A stretch of 64,000 bases of DNA from CAZKXX01 sp964556705 (GCA_964556705.1 CAZKXX010000002.1:22166-86165); one strand, 5' to 3'. Counted from the stretch's first letter, positions 29,047 through 38,243 are shown. A program made the numbers and translations. Notes: a model not told the origin generated them from the letters alone.

Positions 29047-29128
29047 GAGCCGCGCGCGTCTCTGGCGACGCGTCGCGGCATGCGCCCGGATGTCGGCCGA
29101 AGCGCCTTACAGCGAGCAGGCTCCATGT

Positions 29129-29134
29129 TATGAT
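29129..29134 (+). promoter_or_regulatory. pyrE promoter
   Basis: TATGAT preceded by TGT (extended -10), with CTTACA 17 bp upstream (29106-29111). The predicted start is near 29141, 20 nt before the pyrE ATG. Confidence 0.5.
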
Positions 29135-29160
29135 GGCCCTCGGCGGCCTGCGACGCGACC

Positions 29161-29769
29161 ATGAACTCTCGAGACCAGCTTCGGGCATTGCTGCGGCGCA
29201 AGTCCCTCTTTCGAGGCAAATTCACTCTCTCCTCCGGCCAGAGCAGCGATTACTACCTGGACTGCCGGCTGACGACGCTCGATCCGGAAGGAGCCGTCCT
29301 CACCGCGCACACCATCCTTGAACTCCTCGCAGAGCACGGCATCGAAGCGGAGGCGATTGGCGGCCCGACGATTGGTGCGGATCCCATCGTTACAGCCGTC
29401 GCTGCCATCAGCTTTCTCGAAGGGAAACCCCTTCCGGCGTTTCTGGTGAGGAAAGAGCAAAAGGGGCACGGACGGCAGAAACGAATCGAAGGATTCGAAC
29501 CCCGCAAGGGGATGAAGGTCGTGATCGTGGACGACGTCTGCACCAGCGGCGGTTCGACGCTCGACGCGCTCGCCGCCGCCGAAGAGGCGGGCCTCAACGT
29601 GGTCGCCGTCTTGAGCCTCGTGGATCGCGAAGAAGGCGGCTCGGCCAAGATCAAAGAAAAGTATCCCTACCACGCCGTGTTCACAGCCAGAGAGCTTCTC
29701 CAGGACAAAGGGACCGTTGGATCCGCCTCGGAACGAACCGAAGAGACGTCGCTCCGCCGGCCAACCTGA
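29161..29769 (+). CDS. pyrE: Orotate phosphoribosyltransferase
   Basis: 202 aa. It converts orotate and PRPP to OMP in pyrimidine synthesis. The PRPP-binding motif is VVIVDDVCTSGGSTL; the flexible loop RKEQKGHGRQKRIEG supplies the catalytic lysines. The last ~18 residues (SERTEETSLRRPT) extend past the usual fold and look unconserved. It is the first of three scattered pyr genes here (pyrC at 60614, pyrF at 63095). Confidence 0.94.
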   Translation: MNSRDQLRALLRRKSLFRGKFTLSSGQSSDYYLDCRLTTLDPEGAVLTAHTILELLAEHGIEAEAIGGPTIGADPIVTAVAAISFLEGKPLPAFLVRKEQKGHGRQKRIEGFEPRKGMKVVIVDDVCTSGGSTLDALAAAEEAGLNVVAVLSLVDREEGGSAKIKEKYPYHAVFTARELLQDKGTVGSASERTEETSLRRPT

Positions 29770-29839
29770 CCGCGAAGATCCCCCCACCAGCGAAGACTTT
29801 CCCATGCTCCATTTCGGCCAGCGCTCCGGACGGGTGTGC

Positions 29840-31063
29840 CTAAGTCCGGTACGACGCGTTGATGGTGATGTAGTCGTGGGTGAAGTCGCAGGTCCAGAAG
29901 CGCGCCGAATAGGGGCCCTGGTGAAGGTCGAGGCGGAGGGTGAGTTCCGCGCGGTCGAACTCCCGCTTCGCCGCCGCCTCGTCGAAGCCGGCGTCGAGCC
30001 CGCGCCGGCAGAGATAGAAATCGTTCACACGGATGTCCGCCTTGCCGGGGTCGAAGCGCGCGCCGGAATAGCCTGCGGCGCAGAGGATGCGGCCCCAGTT
30101 CGGGTCGCTGCCGGCGATGGCGGTCTTGACGAGCGGCGAGTTGGCCACCGCGCGCGCGATGCGTTCGGCGTCGGAGGGGCGCCGCGCGCCGTGCACCTCC
30201 ACCGTCACCAGCTTCTTGGCGCCTTCGCCGTCTTTGGCAATCATCCGCGCCAAGGTCTGGCACAGGTCGGTCAGGCCGGCCAGGAACCAGGCGCGGGTTT
30301 CGTTGCCCGGGCGGACGGCGATCTCGCTCGCGCCGCTCGCCAGCATCGCCACCGTATCATTCGTCGAGGTGTCGCCGTCCACGGTGACGCGATTGAAGGA
30401 GACTTCGACGGCCGAGCCGAGCATCGTCTGGAGCATGCGCGGGCCGACGAGCGCGTCCGTGGTCAGGAACGCCAGCATCGTGGCCATGCGCGGTTGGATC
30501 ATCCCCGCGCCTTTCGCGATGCCGGCGAGGTGCACGGGGATTCCGCGGAGTTGCGAACGCAGGACGCAGACCTTCGGAAACGTGTCCGTGGTCATGATGG
30601 CGCGGCTGACTTCGGCCGCGCCTTCGGCGGAAAGTTTTGCGGCGAGCGCGGGAATCTGGCCGACGATCAGCTCAGGTTTGAGCGGAACGCCGATGACGCC
30701 CGTGGAGGCGACGAGGACCTGTTCTGGGGCGACGTCGAGCTGGCGCGCCACGGTACGCGCGGCGCTTTCGGCGGTGCGCAGGCCCCCGGCTCCCGTGCAG
30801 GCGTTGGCATTGCCGGAGTTCACCAGGACGGCCCGGAGGCGGCCGCGGCTGGCGGCGAGGTGGCGCCGCGAGACCAGCACGGGCGCGGCGGCTGCCAGGT
30901 TGGTGGTGAAGAGCGCGGCGCCGGAGGTCTCCGCGCCGTCGGAGACGATCAGCGCCAGGTCGAGCGCCCCCGCGGCTTTCTTGATGCCCGCAGCCAGCGC
31001 GGCGGCGCGGAAGCCGCCGGGTGTGGCCAGGTGACCGGAAATCGTTTCCCACTTCGCCATCAT
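29840..31063 (-). CDS. argJ: Bifunctional glutamate N-acetyltransferase/ornithine acetyltransferase
   Basis: 407 aa. It recycles the acetyl group in the cyclic arginine pathway. The autocleavage site is in KGAGMIQPRMATMLAF, where the Thr (about T195) becomes the N-terminal nucleophile of the beta chain. Other conserved parts are VNSGNANACTG, SFNRVTVDGDTSTNDT and GSDPNWGRI, and it ends DFTHDYITINASYRT as the family does. No other arg gene is adjacent. A second ATG at 31060 would drop one Met. Confidence 0.95.
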   Translation of the reverse strand: MMAKWETISGHLATPGGFRAAALAAGIKKAAGALDLALIVSDGAETSGAALFTTNLAAAAPVLVSRRHLAASRGRLRAVLVNSGNANACTGAGGLRTAESAARTVARQLDVAPEQVLVASTGVIGVPLKPELIVGQIPALAAKLSAEGAAEVSRAIMTTDTFPKVCVLRSQLRGIPVHLAGIAKGAGMIQPRMATMLAFLTTDALVGPRMLQTMLGSAVEVSFNRVTVDGDTSTNDTVAMLASGASEIAVRPGNETRAWFLAGLTDLCQTLARMIAKDGEGAKKLVTVEVHGARRPSDAERIARAVANSPLVKTAIAGSDPNWGRILCAAGYSGARFDPGKADIRVNDFYLCRRGLDAGFDEAAAKREFDRAELTLRLDLHQGPYSARFWTCDFTHDYITINASYRT

Positions 31064-31180
31064 TAGCCTTTGAGGGTCGCTCGTCGTCAGACGCGGAGAG
31101 CGGCGAGGAGGCTGAGGGTCAGAGGGTGGGACTCAAGACCTCGAAGCTGAGAGATCCTGCCGAAGGGCCCTCCTGCCGCC

Positions 31181-31210
31181 AATCTCCACTCTCAACTCTG
31201 AACTCTCAAA
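31181..31210. repeat. Pyrimidine-rich intergenic tract, copy 1
   Basis: Tract built from CTCnAACTCT-like words upstream of argJ and beside the 3' end of the membrane-protein gene. It resembles the longer tracts at 46564-46680 and 49051-49090. Confidence 0.4.
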
Positions 31211-31223
31211 CGGACCCGCTCCC

Positions 31224-31856
31224 TTACCGCCGTCTCGGCGCGGGTCGCGTCAGTTCGATGACGGGCTGCTCTGCCGCCGGCGGCTCCGGCCCGGCCACTT
31301 TGAGCGAATCGAAGCTCCTTTCGCAGGCCTCCATGTAGATCGCCTCGTCGGCGCCGCCCGGCGTGCACTCGACTTCCACGATGCGCTCCGGCGAAATCAC
31401 GCGCCCCGTCATGTGCATGGCGCGGCCTTTCCACTGCCAGATGACCACCGCTTCACGCCCGTTCACGCTTCGCCGCTCGAAGCGGTATCGCAGGAGATTC
31501 TCGTAGGTCCCCGCCACCTGCCACTTGGCGAGGGTGTGCGGATCGAAATTGTGCGTCTGCTCGGGATTGGGAAGGATCGTCAGCTTGAGCGAGGGAGGTG
31601 TGCCCCAGAACTTGCGGCCCGTAAAGCGGACGCCGCCGGGCGCGTCCTCGACCTTGGCGTGCAGCCCGGAGGAAACTTCGATCTCGACTCCCAGCGCCTG
31701 GTTCGCGTAGGGCACGGGCTTCAGCGCTTCGTCAATCTTCTGCTGGCGGTATTGCGGATAGCGCTTGACGAGGAGGTATTCTCCGCCGACGAGGGCGCCG
31801 CCGCCGAGAATGATGACCAGAGCGACGACGGTTTGCGTTGAAATCTGACGTTTCAT
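31224..31856 (-). CDS. Membrane-anchored protein of unknown function
   Basis: 210 aa. A single N-terminal hydrophobic segment (TVVALVIILGGGALVGGEYLLV, split around residues 9-30) is followed by a periplasmic beta-rich domain (VEIEVSSGLHAKVEDAPGG, FERRSVNGREAVVIWQW) and a Pro/Arg-rich tail. Orientation is probably N-in, C-out. No known motif. The TAAGAT -10 at 31866-31871 predicts a 3-nt leader. Family not recognised. Confidence 0.75.
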   Translation of the reverse strand: MKRQISTQTVVALVIILGGGALVGGEYLLVKRYPQYRQQKIDEALKPVPYANQALGVEIEVSSGLHAKVEDAPGGVRFTGRKFWGTPPSLKLTILPNPEQTHNFDPHTLAKWQVAGTYENLLRYRFERRSVNGREAVVIWQWKGRAMHMTGRVISPERIVEVECTPGGADEAIYMEACERSFDSLKVAGPEPPAAEQPVIELTRPAPRRR

Positions 31857-31865
31857 CGAAAAACC

Positions 31866-31895
31866 ATCTTAACCTTTTCGGCGCAGGGGGCGCAA
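31866..31895 (-). promoter_or_regulatory. Promoter of the membrane-protein gene at 31856
   Basis: Minus strand TTGCGC (31895-31890), 18 bp, TAAGAT (31871-31866). The predicted start is near 31859, 3 nt before the ATG. Confidence 0.5.
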
Positions 31896-31926
31896 TGCTC
31901 GCTCCGGCGGCGGCGAAGGCGTTTTG

Positions 31927-32466
31927 CTAGAACGACGGCGTGGGGATGTTGCCCCAGCGGACGTGCGGTGGCGGCTTCTCAACGCTCTCGACGAGCTTCT
32001 CGGCCAGGTTGACGCGCGCCACGAGGAGCGCTTCCTTTCCGTGGGCCGAGCGGAGAATCTCCGTGCCCCTCGCCTCCGGCCAGTGTGTGCGCGCCAGAGT
32101 GAACAGCACCTTGCAGCGCGCGCGGTCGAAATCAGCGGGCGTCCGGTGCCCTCCGCGCTGGAGTTGGTCTTCGAGCGGCAGGTCGGAGATGTGCCAATCC
32201 TCGGGAAGGACGTAAACGATGTGCGGGCGCACCGTGCCGAGGAGCGCTTTCCGCACGCGTTCGTGGCGCGCGGCGAGTTCGAATGCGGCGCGCAGTTCCC
32301 CTTCGGCCAGCCGCGCAGGGGAGACGACGATGGTCTCCTGGCCAGCCCGCGTTGAAACGTTTCTCAGAGCGAAGTCGCGCGCTTCGAAGGCGAGCAGAAC
32401 TTCGAAGACGATGGCCACGTAAAAGAGCCACGCGGCGGGGCGGATCACGCTCCTGAGGATGGGCAT
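31927..32466 (-). CDS. Membrane-anchored hypothetical protein
   Basis: 179 aa from ATG 32466 (MPILRSVIRPAAWLFYVAIVF); a TTG at 32490 is possible but less likely. One N-terminal membrane helix, then a mixed alpha/beta domain (ETIVVSPARLAEGELRAAFEL, ILRSAHGKEALLVARVNLAE). The last residues PHVRWGNIPTPSF are hydrophobic/aromatic. No motif recognised. It follows the GNAT gene on the same strand by about 54 bp. Confidence 0.68.
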   Translation of the reverse strand: MPILRSVIRPAAWLFYVAIVFEVLLAFEARDFALRNVSTRAGQETIVVSPARLAEGELRAAFELAARHERVRKALLGTVRPHIVYVLPEDWHISDLPLEDQLQRGGHRTPADFDRARCKVLFTLARTHWPEARGTEILRSAHGKEALLVARVNLAEKLVESVEKPPPHVRWGNIPTPSF

Positions 32467-32520
32467 CGTGGGAACCAATCGCCGGACCAACGGGCGGTGC
32501 TTCCCTGCCGTTCGCGGCGC

Positions 32521-32988
32521 TCAGCCGAGCCGCAGCTCGAAGTAGAGCGCGCCAGCCACGGGGTGCTCGCGGTAGGCGACAATGGGACGAAAACCGAGCG
32601 AACGGTAAAGTTCGATGGCGCGCTTCATCATGGGCAGCGTGTCGAGCCGCATGCACTCGTAGCCCGCCTCGCGCGCGTCCTCGATCAGTTTGAGCACCAG
32701 GCGGCGGCCCAGCCCCCGGCCGCGATAGAGCGGGCGCACGTAAAGCCGCTTGATTTCACAGACCCCGTCGCCAAACTTCCGCAACGCGACGCAGCCTGCG
32801 GGCCTGACGTCATCGAGCGCCAGGTAGAGCCGCCCGTCCGGCGGCGCGTATTCTCCCGGCAGCCCGGCCAGTTCCTCCTCGAAGCTCTGGAAGCAGAGCG
32901 GAACGCCGATGGAGGTCTCGTACTCGCGGAAAAGTACACGCACGGCGGGAACGAACTCGGCGGTGTGGGCGGAAACAATTTCGAGCAT
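32521..32988 (-). CDS. GNAT-family N-acetyltransferase
   Basis: 155 aa. The acetyl-CoA-binding motif A is CEIKRLYVRPLYRGRGLGRRL, with the R-x-x-G-x-G signature RGRGLG, and motif B is AIELYRSLGFRP. Soluble. Substrate unknown: small molecule, peptide or protein. It lies 20 bp after selD on the same strand, so the two are probably cotranscribed. Confidence 0.9.
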   Translation of the reverse strand: MLEIVSAHTAEFVPAVRVLFREYETSIGVPLCFQSFEEELAGLPGEYAPPDGRLYLALDDVRPAGCVALRKFGDGVCEIKRLYVRPLYRGRGLGRRLVLKLIEDAREAGYECMRLDTLPMMKRAIELYRSLGFRPIVAYREHPVAGALYFELRLG

Positions 32989-33007
32989 GCGAGACGGGTG
33001 CCCCGGT

Positions 33008-34051
33008 TCAACGCACGAGGATCAGCGGCTTGGTTTTGCCGACGACTTCGCCGACGAGGCGCGCGGGAATGTCGCGTCCGGTGAGCGCGCGGACCAGTTC
33101 TTCGGCGGCCGCGGCTTCCACCGCGAGCAGCAGCCCGCCGGAGGTCTGCGGGTCGTAGAGCAGGTTGCGGACTTCCGGCGCCACGACGTTTGCGAATTCC
33201 ACGCAGCCTTCAAGAAATTCCATGTTCCGTTTGAGGCCACCGGGGAGATGACCGGCGCGCGAATAGTCGAGCGCTTCGGGCAGAAACTCGACCGCGCTTG
33301 ATTCAAGAACCAGACTGACGTTGCTGCCGACGGCGATTTCGCGGGCGTGTCCGAGAAGGCCGAAGCCGGTGACGTCGGTCGCGCCGTGGACGGGAAATTC
33401 GAGCGCAATTTCGCTCGCCGCGCGGTTGAGCGAGATCATGGACGCGACCGCGGCGGCGAGGGCGGCTTCGCTCGCCGCGCCTTTCTTGAGCGCCGTCGAG
33501 ATGATGCCCGTGCCGATGCGTTTGGTCAGCACGAGGCGGTCGCCGGCGCGCGCCGTCGAGTTCGCCAGGATGCGCGAGGGGTTGATGAGTCCCGTCACCG
33601 CGTAGCCGAATTTGATCTCGTCGTCGCCGATGGAGTGTCCGCCCACCACCGCGCAGCCCGCCTCCGCCATCTTCGCGTGCCCGCCCTGCACGATGCGCTC
33701 GAGGACGCTGACATCGCCGCCCGAATTGGGGAAGCCGACAATCGAGAGCGCCGAAATCGGCCGCCCGCCCATCGCGTAAACGTCGGAAAGCGAATTGGCC
33801 GCCGCAATCTGGCCGAACGTGTAGGGGTCGTCCACGATGGGCGTGAAGAAGTCCACGGTTTGGACGAGCGCCAGGTCGTCGGCGAGACGATACACCCCCG
33901 CGTCATCGGCGGTGTCGAAGCCGATCAGGACGTTCGGGTCGGATTGTTTAGGCAGCTTGCTGAGCACCGAGTCCAAAATCCTTGGACTCAACTTGGCCGC
34001 TCAACCCGCCGCTTTGACCATCGCGGTCAGCCGCGCCCTCTCGTCGGACAT
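33008..34051 (-). CDS. selD: Selenide, water dikinase, selenocysteine-containing
   Basis: 347 aa when the in-frame TGA at 34001-34003 is read as selenocysteine. It makes selenophosphate from selenide and ATP. From ATG 34051 the protein runs MSDERARLTAMVKAAG, Sec17, AAKLSPRILDSVL, aligning residue for residue with E. coli SelD (Cys17, Lys20, total 347 aa). PurM-like ATP motifs follow: GFDTADDAGVYR, TVDFFTPIVDDPYTFG, AAANSLSDVYAMGG, GGHSIGDDE and YDPQTSGGLL. A hairpin suited to a SECIS lies right after the UGA (33969-33989). A conventional call starts at 33991 and misses the active site. The host should have SelA, SelB and tRNA-Sec, none of which is in this window. Confidence 0.92.
33969..33989 (-). 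promoter_or_regulatory. SECIS-like hairpin of selD mRNA
   Basis: In the mRNA, GAGUCCAA (33989-33982), a 5-nt loop GGAUU (33981-33977) and UUGGACUC (33976-33969) form a perfect 8-bp stem. The loop starts with G and lies 19 nt after the UGA codon, within the usual spacing of bacterial SECIS elements recognised by SelB. Confidence 0.8.
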
Positions 34052-34060
34052 AACCTCCCC

Positions 34061-34066
34061 ATTATA
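34061..34066 (-). promoter_or_regulatory. -10 element of selD
   Basis: A perfect TATAAT on the minus strand, with TTGGGG 18 bp upstream (34090-34085). The predicted start is near 34054, only 3 nt before the ATG, so most of the GGGGAGG next to it would not be transcribed. Confidence 0.5.
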
Positions 34067-34167
34067 AGGCCCTCGACGCATTCGCCCCAAATGCCCAGGG
34101 CTGCCTTGTTGATGACGTGCCTTTATGCTAATCTTCGCCGCGGCGCCCCTTCGGAATGGAGCGCAGC

Positions 34168-36954
34168 ATGAACGCCGTTCGGCTTATCCTCGTGGTCGTC
34201 CTGGTCTCGGGCGCGTCTTCGACGGTTCGCGCCCAGACCGAATGCCAGCAACCTCTTTCCCTGCCGCGTCCCGCCGGTCCGAACATTTTCAGCGAACAGC
34301 AGGAGATGATTCTCGGCGACATCATCGCCGAGCACGCCCAACGGGACTTCCGCGTGATCGAGGACGAGCTTGCGGACTATCTGGCCCGGGTGGGGCAGCG
34401 GATTCTCGACCAGCTCCCGCCCACCGGGATCCGCTTTCGGTTTTTCCTCATCGACTTGCCGAGGCCGGACGCACTGTCGGCGCTCGGAGGGAGGATTTAC
34501 GTCACCCGCAAGATGATTGCTTTTGTTCGCAGCGAAGACGAACTGGCGGGCGTCCTCGCGCACGAAATTGCCCACTCGGTCGGGCGCGACTCGGCGGTGA
34601 GCGCCACCCGGTTATTCGAGAAGCAGCTTGGCGTCAAAGAAGTGGGGGATCGGAACGACCTCCTCGAGAAATACAACCGGCTCGTGGACCAGTTCATCGG
34701 TCAGCGCCAGCGTCGCCGGGTCGAACCGAGAGACGGATTGGACGAGCAGGTCGCGGCCGACCGCCTCGCCATCCAAGCTGCGGCGCGCGCCGGCTACAAC
34801 CCCGCCGCCTACGCCGAACTGATGGACAGGCTGCTGCAAACCCAGGGCAAAACGGGAAACTGGTTCACCGATTTGTTCGGAAGCACGCGGCCGGAATCGC
34901 GGCGTCTTCGCGAAACCTTGAGGGCGCTATCCGGCACCTTGATCGCCTGCGCCGGGTCTCCGGTGAATTCCGGCAGCGCCGAATTCAATGCCTGGCGCGA
35001 AAGCGTCATCACCTATTCGGGTCTTGGACGAAAAGAAGAATTGCCCGAGGTCGCCGCGCGCCGCGAGCTCAACCCTCCGCTGCGGAGCACTGTCCATCAC
35101 CTGCGCTTCAGCCCGGATGGAAAGTATCTCCTGGCGCAGGATGAGACCAGCATCTACGTGCTCTCCCGCGAGCCGTTTGATTTCCTGTTCCGAATTGATG
35201 CCGAAGACGCGCGTGCCGCGGACTTCAGTCCGGATTCGAAGGCTGTCGTATTCCACACCTCGAGCCTCCGTGTGGAGTCTTGGGACGTGGAGCAGGAGAG
35301 CCAGACTTCAGTCCGCGAGCTGGTCGTTACGGACGGCTGCCTCCAAACCGAACTTTGTCCCGGAGGACAAGCGCTAGCCTGCCTGACGAGGAAGGGAGAC
35401 CTGCTCTTTGTGGACGTTGCTTCCGCGTTGCCGACACTTCTCGAGAAGTCATTCTTCACTTTTCCTGCGGGAATCTGGCTGTGGGTGTGGCTGCTGCAGT
35501 TTCCGGCGCAGGAAGGAATTCCAGACTTCATCAATATGCGTTTTTCGCCCGACGGACGCTACTTCGTCGCGCAAGGGACGCAGAAGACCGTAGCGCTGGA
35601 GGTGGATGGCTTGCGGCGCCTTGACGTTCCGGGTTCAGTCAAACGCCTGCTGCCGCTCAATTTCGCATTTGTGCGTTCCGACCAACTGGCGGGCGTGGAC
35701 GCCAATGACTACAAGAAATCCGCTCTGGTCCGCTTCCCGTCCGGAGAGTTAATTTCGCGCCTTCCCTTGGGGCGGCAGCGCCTGGCCGCGACGCGCAACG
35801 AGAAGTACCTGCTTCTGCGCCCTGTTCAGAAACACGCCGTCGGAGCGCTGAACCTGGAGACGCACAAAGCCCTTGTTCCTGGAAAGAGCCAGGCGCTCGA
35901 CGTTTTTGGCGAGTGGTTCGTGAAAGAAGACTTTTTCGGAAATCTGGGGATTTACGCCCTCGCGAGTTACGAAAAGCCTGTGGCTACGCTGGACCTGCCT
36001 TTCAGCCGCCTGGGGCGCCCGCGCGTGTTTGCGATTTCACGCGACCTCCAATGGTTTGCGCTCTCCGACCGTCACCGGGGCGCCGTGTGGAATCTTGCGA
36101 ACGGCACGCAGGCCTATGCCGGCCGCGCCTTCCGCGGCGCGCACTTCACCCCGGACGGAATCCTGTGGGCTGACTTTCCAAAGTTTGAGGAAATGAAGCG
36201 CTCTATTCTAGGCATTCACCTGAAGAGTGATCTCGTCTACCAGGGATACGAGATCGAGGAGAAACCCGGCGAGCAGCACGGCCGCTTTGTGACCGTACTC
36301 CGAACGACCGACGAAAAGGGGAGACCGACTGAAGATGCAAACTTCGAAGTCCGGGACTTCCGAACGGGAATGTTGAAATGGGTGGCGAGATTTGGCAAAG
36401 GAGCGCCCCGCCTTTTTCCCGACCCAGTCGAGGAAATGCTGGTGCTCTTCTGGGACGCTTCGGACGGCTCCACGAAGGAGCGTTTCAGGGAAGAGCCCGC
36501 GATCCGCACTCGACTGGCGGCGCTCAAAGATACGCCGGTTTGCCTGGTTGAGTCTTTGTCACTGGAAAACGGCGAGCGTCGCGCGTTGACCGTGGTGGCC
36601 GAAATTGACGGCAAGACGGTGCGGGACGTTGCCGCCGCGGCGGACACGCTCGTCTTGGAAGACGCGACGGGCCGAGTCCACCTGTTCTCCGTCGCCCACG
36701 GAGACTTGCGCGGCCGGGTGTTCGGCCGACGTCCCGTGCTCGCTCCTTCCGGGGCCTGGCTTGCCGTGGACGAAGGCGAAGGCGTTCTGGGTCTTTACGA
36801 CGCCCGCTCGGCCCAGAAACGAGAACGCCTGGTCTTCTCTCATCCGGTCGCGGCCGCGCGGTTCTCCCAGGATGGCACCCGGCTTGTCGTCCTCACGGCC
36901 GACCAGACCCTCTTCATCATCGACTTGATGTCCCAGAACTCCCCGGCTTCCTGA
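34168..36954 (+). CDS. Secreted M48-like zinc metalloprotease with C-terminal beta-propeller-like repeats
   Basis: 928 aa from ATG 34168 (GGAG 6 nt upstream; signal peptide MNAVRLILVVVLVSGASSTVRA). ATG 34156 would add four residues. The peptidase domain has HEIAH (H132, E133, H136) and a third-ligand Glu in DEQVAADRLA (E193), typical of M48. From about residue 300 there are WD40/propeller-like strands: HHLRFSPDGKYLLAQD, ADFSPDSKAVVF, MRFSPDGRYFVA and the final AARFSQDGTRLVVLTADQT. Probably periplasmic, with the propeller as a docking platform. Substrate unknown. Confidence 0.85.
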   Translation: MNAVRLILVVVLVSGASSTVRAQTECQQPLSLPRPAGPNIFSEQQEMILGDIIAEHAQRDFRVIEDELADYLARVGQRILDQLPPTGIRFRFFLIDLPRPDALSALGGRIYVTRKMIAFVRSEDELAGVLAHEIAHSVGRDSAVSATRLFEKQLGVKEVGDRNDLLEKYNRLVDQFIGQRQRRRVEPRDGLDEQVAADRLAIQAAARAGYNPAAYAELMDRLLQTQGKTGNWFTDLFGSTRPESRRLRETLRALSGTLIACAGSPVNSGSAEFNAWRESVITYSGLGRKEELPEVAARRELNPPLRSTVHHLRFSPDGKYLLAQDETSIYVLSREPFDFLFRIDAEDARAADFSPDSKAVVFHTSSLRVESWDVEQESQTSVRELVVTDGCLQTELCPGGQALACLTRKGDLLFVDVASALPTLLEKSFFTFPAGIWLWVWLLQFPAQEGIPDFINMRFSPDGRYFVAQGTQKTVALEVDGLRRLDVPGSVKRLLPLNFAFVRSDQLAGVDANDYKKSALVRFPSGELISRLPLGRQRLAATRNEKYLLLRPVQKHAVGALNLETHKALVPGKSQALDVFGEWFVKEDFFGNLGIYALASYEKPVATLDLPFSRLGRPRVFAISRDLQWFALSDRHRGAVWNLANGTQAYAGRAFRGAHFTPDGILWADFPKFEEMKRSILGIHLKSDLVYQGYEIEEKPGEQHGRFVTVLRTTDEKGRPTEDANFEVRDFRTGMLKWVARFGKGAPRLFPDPVEEMLVLFWDASDGSTKERFREEPAIRTRLAALKDTPVCLVESLSLENGERRALTVVAEIDGKTVRDVAAAADTLVLEDATGRVHLFSVAHGDLRGRVFGRRPVLAPSGAWLAVDEGEGVLGLYDARSAQKRERLVFSHPVAAARFSQDGTRLVVLTADQTLFIIDLMSQNSPAS

Positions 36955-37041
36955 CGACTTCCCAGCGCCCAACGTCGCCTGCTTGGGCGCGATGGCGTAT
37001 CATGGGGGCGCGGAGGCCAGACGCCTTCCAGGAGTCCTGCC

Positions 37042-38211
37042 ATGTTTCCCTTTCGCGGTGTTGATTTCATGGAAATTGATTCTCTCTTTTCGGACCAGGA
37101 AAAACTCGTGCGGCAGACCGTGCGCGAGTTCGTGGAGAAGGAAGTCATCCCGCACATCGAGGAGTGGAACCGCGCGGGCAAATTCCCGATGGAGCTGGTG
37201 CCGCAGATGGCCGAGCTGGGTTTTTACGGCGCGAATTTGGACGGCTACGGCTGCGCGGGAATGTCAAACGTCGAATATGGGCTCATCATGCAGGAGCTCG
37301 AACGCGGCGATAGCGGCTTGCGCAGCTTCGTTTCCGTCCAGGGCGCGCTGGTGATGTATCCCATTCACGCTTTCGGCTCGGACGAGCAGAAAGAAAAATG
37401 GCTGCCGCTGCTCCAGCAGGGCAAGGCCATCGGATGCTTCGGCCTGACCGAGCCCGACTTCGGCTCGAACCCGGCGGGCATGAGGGCGCGCGCCGTGAAA
37501 GACGGCAACGACTGGATTCTGAACGGCGAAAAGGCCTGGATCACTTCCGGAACGATTGCCGATGTGGCGCTCGTCTGGGCGCGCACCGGCGAGGGCGTGC
37601 GCGGATTTCTGGTCGAGAAGGGCACGCCCGGCTATTCGGCGCAAGACATCAAAGGCAAATGGTCGCTGCGCGCGTCCGTCACGTCAAGTCTTTCGCTTCA
37701 GGACGTGCGCGTGCGCGCGGCAAATATGCTTCCCAAGGCGCAGGGGATGAAAGCGCCGCTCTCCTGCCTGACGCAAGCGCGCTACGGCATCGGTTGGGGA
37801 GCCATCGGCGCGGCGATGGCCTGCTACAACGAGTCGCTCGAATATGCGAAGGTGCGCAAGCAGTTTGACGACAAGCCCATCGCCTCACACCAGCTCGTCC
37901 AGGCCAAGTTCGCCGACATGATTACGGAAATCACCAAGGCGCAACTGCTGGCGATCCAGGTCGGCCGACTCAAGGACCAGGGCCGTGCCGATTTCGCGCA
38001 CGTCTCGATGCTCAAGCGTAACAACGTCAAGATCGCGCTCGACGTGGCCCGCGCGGCGCGCGACATCCTGGGCGCCAACGGCGTTGCCGACGAGTACCCC
38101 ATCTTCCGCCACATGTGCAACCTCGAGTCGGTGTTTACCTACGAGGGTACGCACAACATCCACACGCTCATCCTCGGCGAGCGTGTGACCGGGATTGCGG
38201 CCTACTCGTAG
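37042..38211 (+). CDS. Acyl-CoA dehydrogenase, glutaryl-CoA dehydrogenase-like
   Basis: 389 aa FAD enzyme. GcdH hallmarks are visible: R94 in GDSGLRSFVSVQ (binds the distal carboxylate), FAD-binding CFGLTEPDFGSNP and WITSGT, and the catalytic base E368 in TYEGTHNIHTLI. Glutaryl-CoA dehydrogenase oxidises and decarboxylates glutaryl-CoA from lysine, tryptophan or aromatic degradation. No electron-transfer flavoprotein is adjacent. GGAG lies before the ATG. A remnant of a second, diverged copy's 3' end lies at 39197-39301. Confidence 0.9.
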   Translation: MFPFRGVDFMEIDSLFSDQEKLVRQTVREFVEKEVIPHIEEWNRAGKFPMELVPQMAELGFYGANLDGYGCAGMSNVEYGLIMQELERGDSGLRSFVSVQGALVMYPIHAFGSDEQKEKWLPLLQQGKAIGCFGLTEPDFGSNPAGMRARAVKDGNDWILNGEKAWITSGTIADVALVWARTGEGVRGFLVEKGTPGYSAQDIKGKWSLRASVTSSLSLQDVRVRAANMLPKAQGMKAPLSCLTQARYGIGWGAIGAAMACYNESLEYAKVRKQFDDKPIASHQLVQAKFADMITEITKAQLLAIQVGRLKDQGRADFAHVSMLKRNNVKIALDVARAARDILGANGVADEYPIFRHMCNLESVFTYEGTHNIHTLILGERVTGIAAYS

Positions 38212-38231
38212 CTCGTAGCGCCGACCTCAGG

Positions 38232-38243
38232 CCGGCATGCCGG
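38232..38243. repeat. Palindrome in the gcdH-like gene/nucleotidyltransferase intergenic region
   Basis: CCGGCATGCCGG, a perfect 12-bp palindrome within a GC-rich, repeat-like 235-bp gap. Neighbouring GCCGACCTCAGGCCGGC adds a second imperfect hairpin. Further on, TAGAAT at 38361-38366 is a possible -10 for the next gene. Confidence 0.4.
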
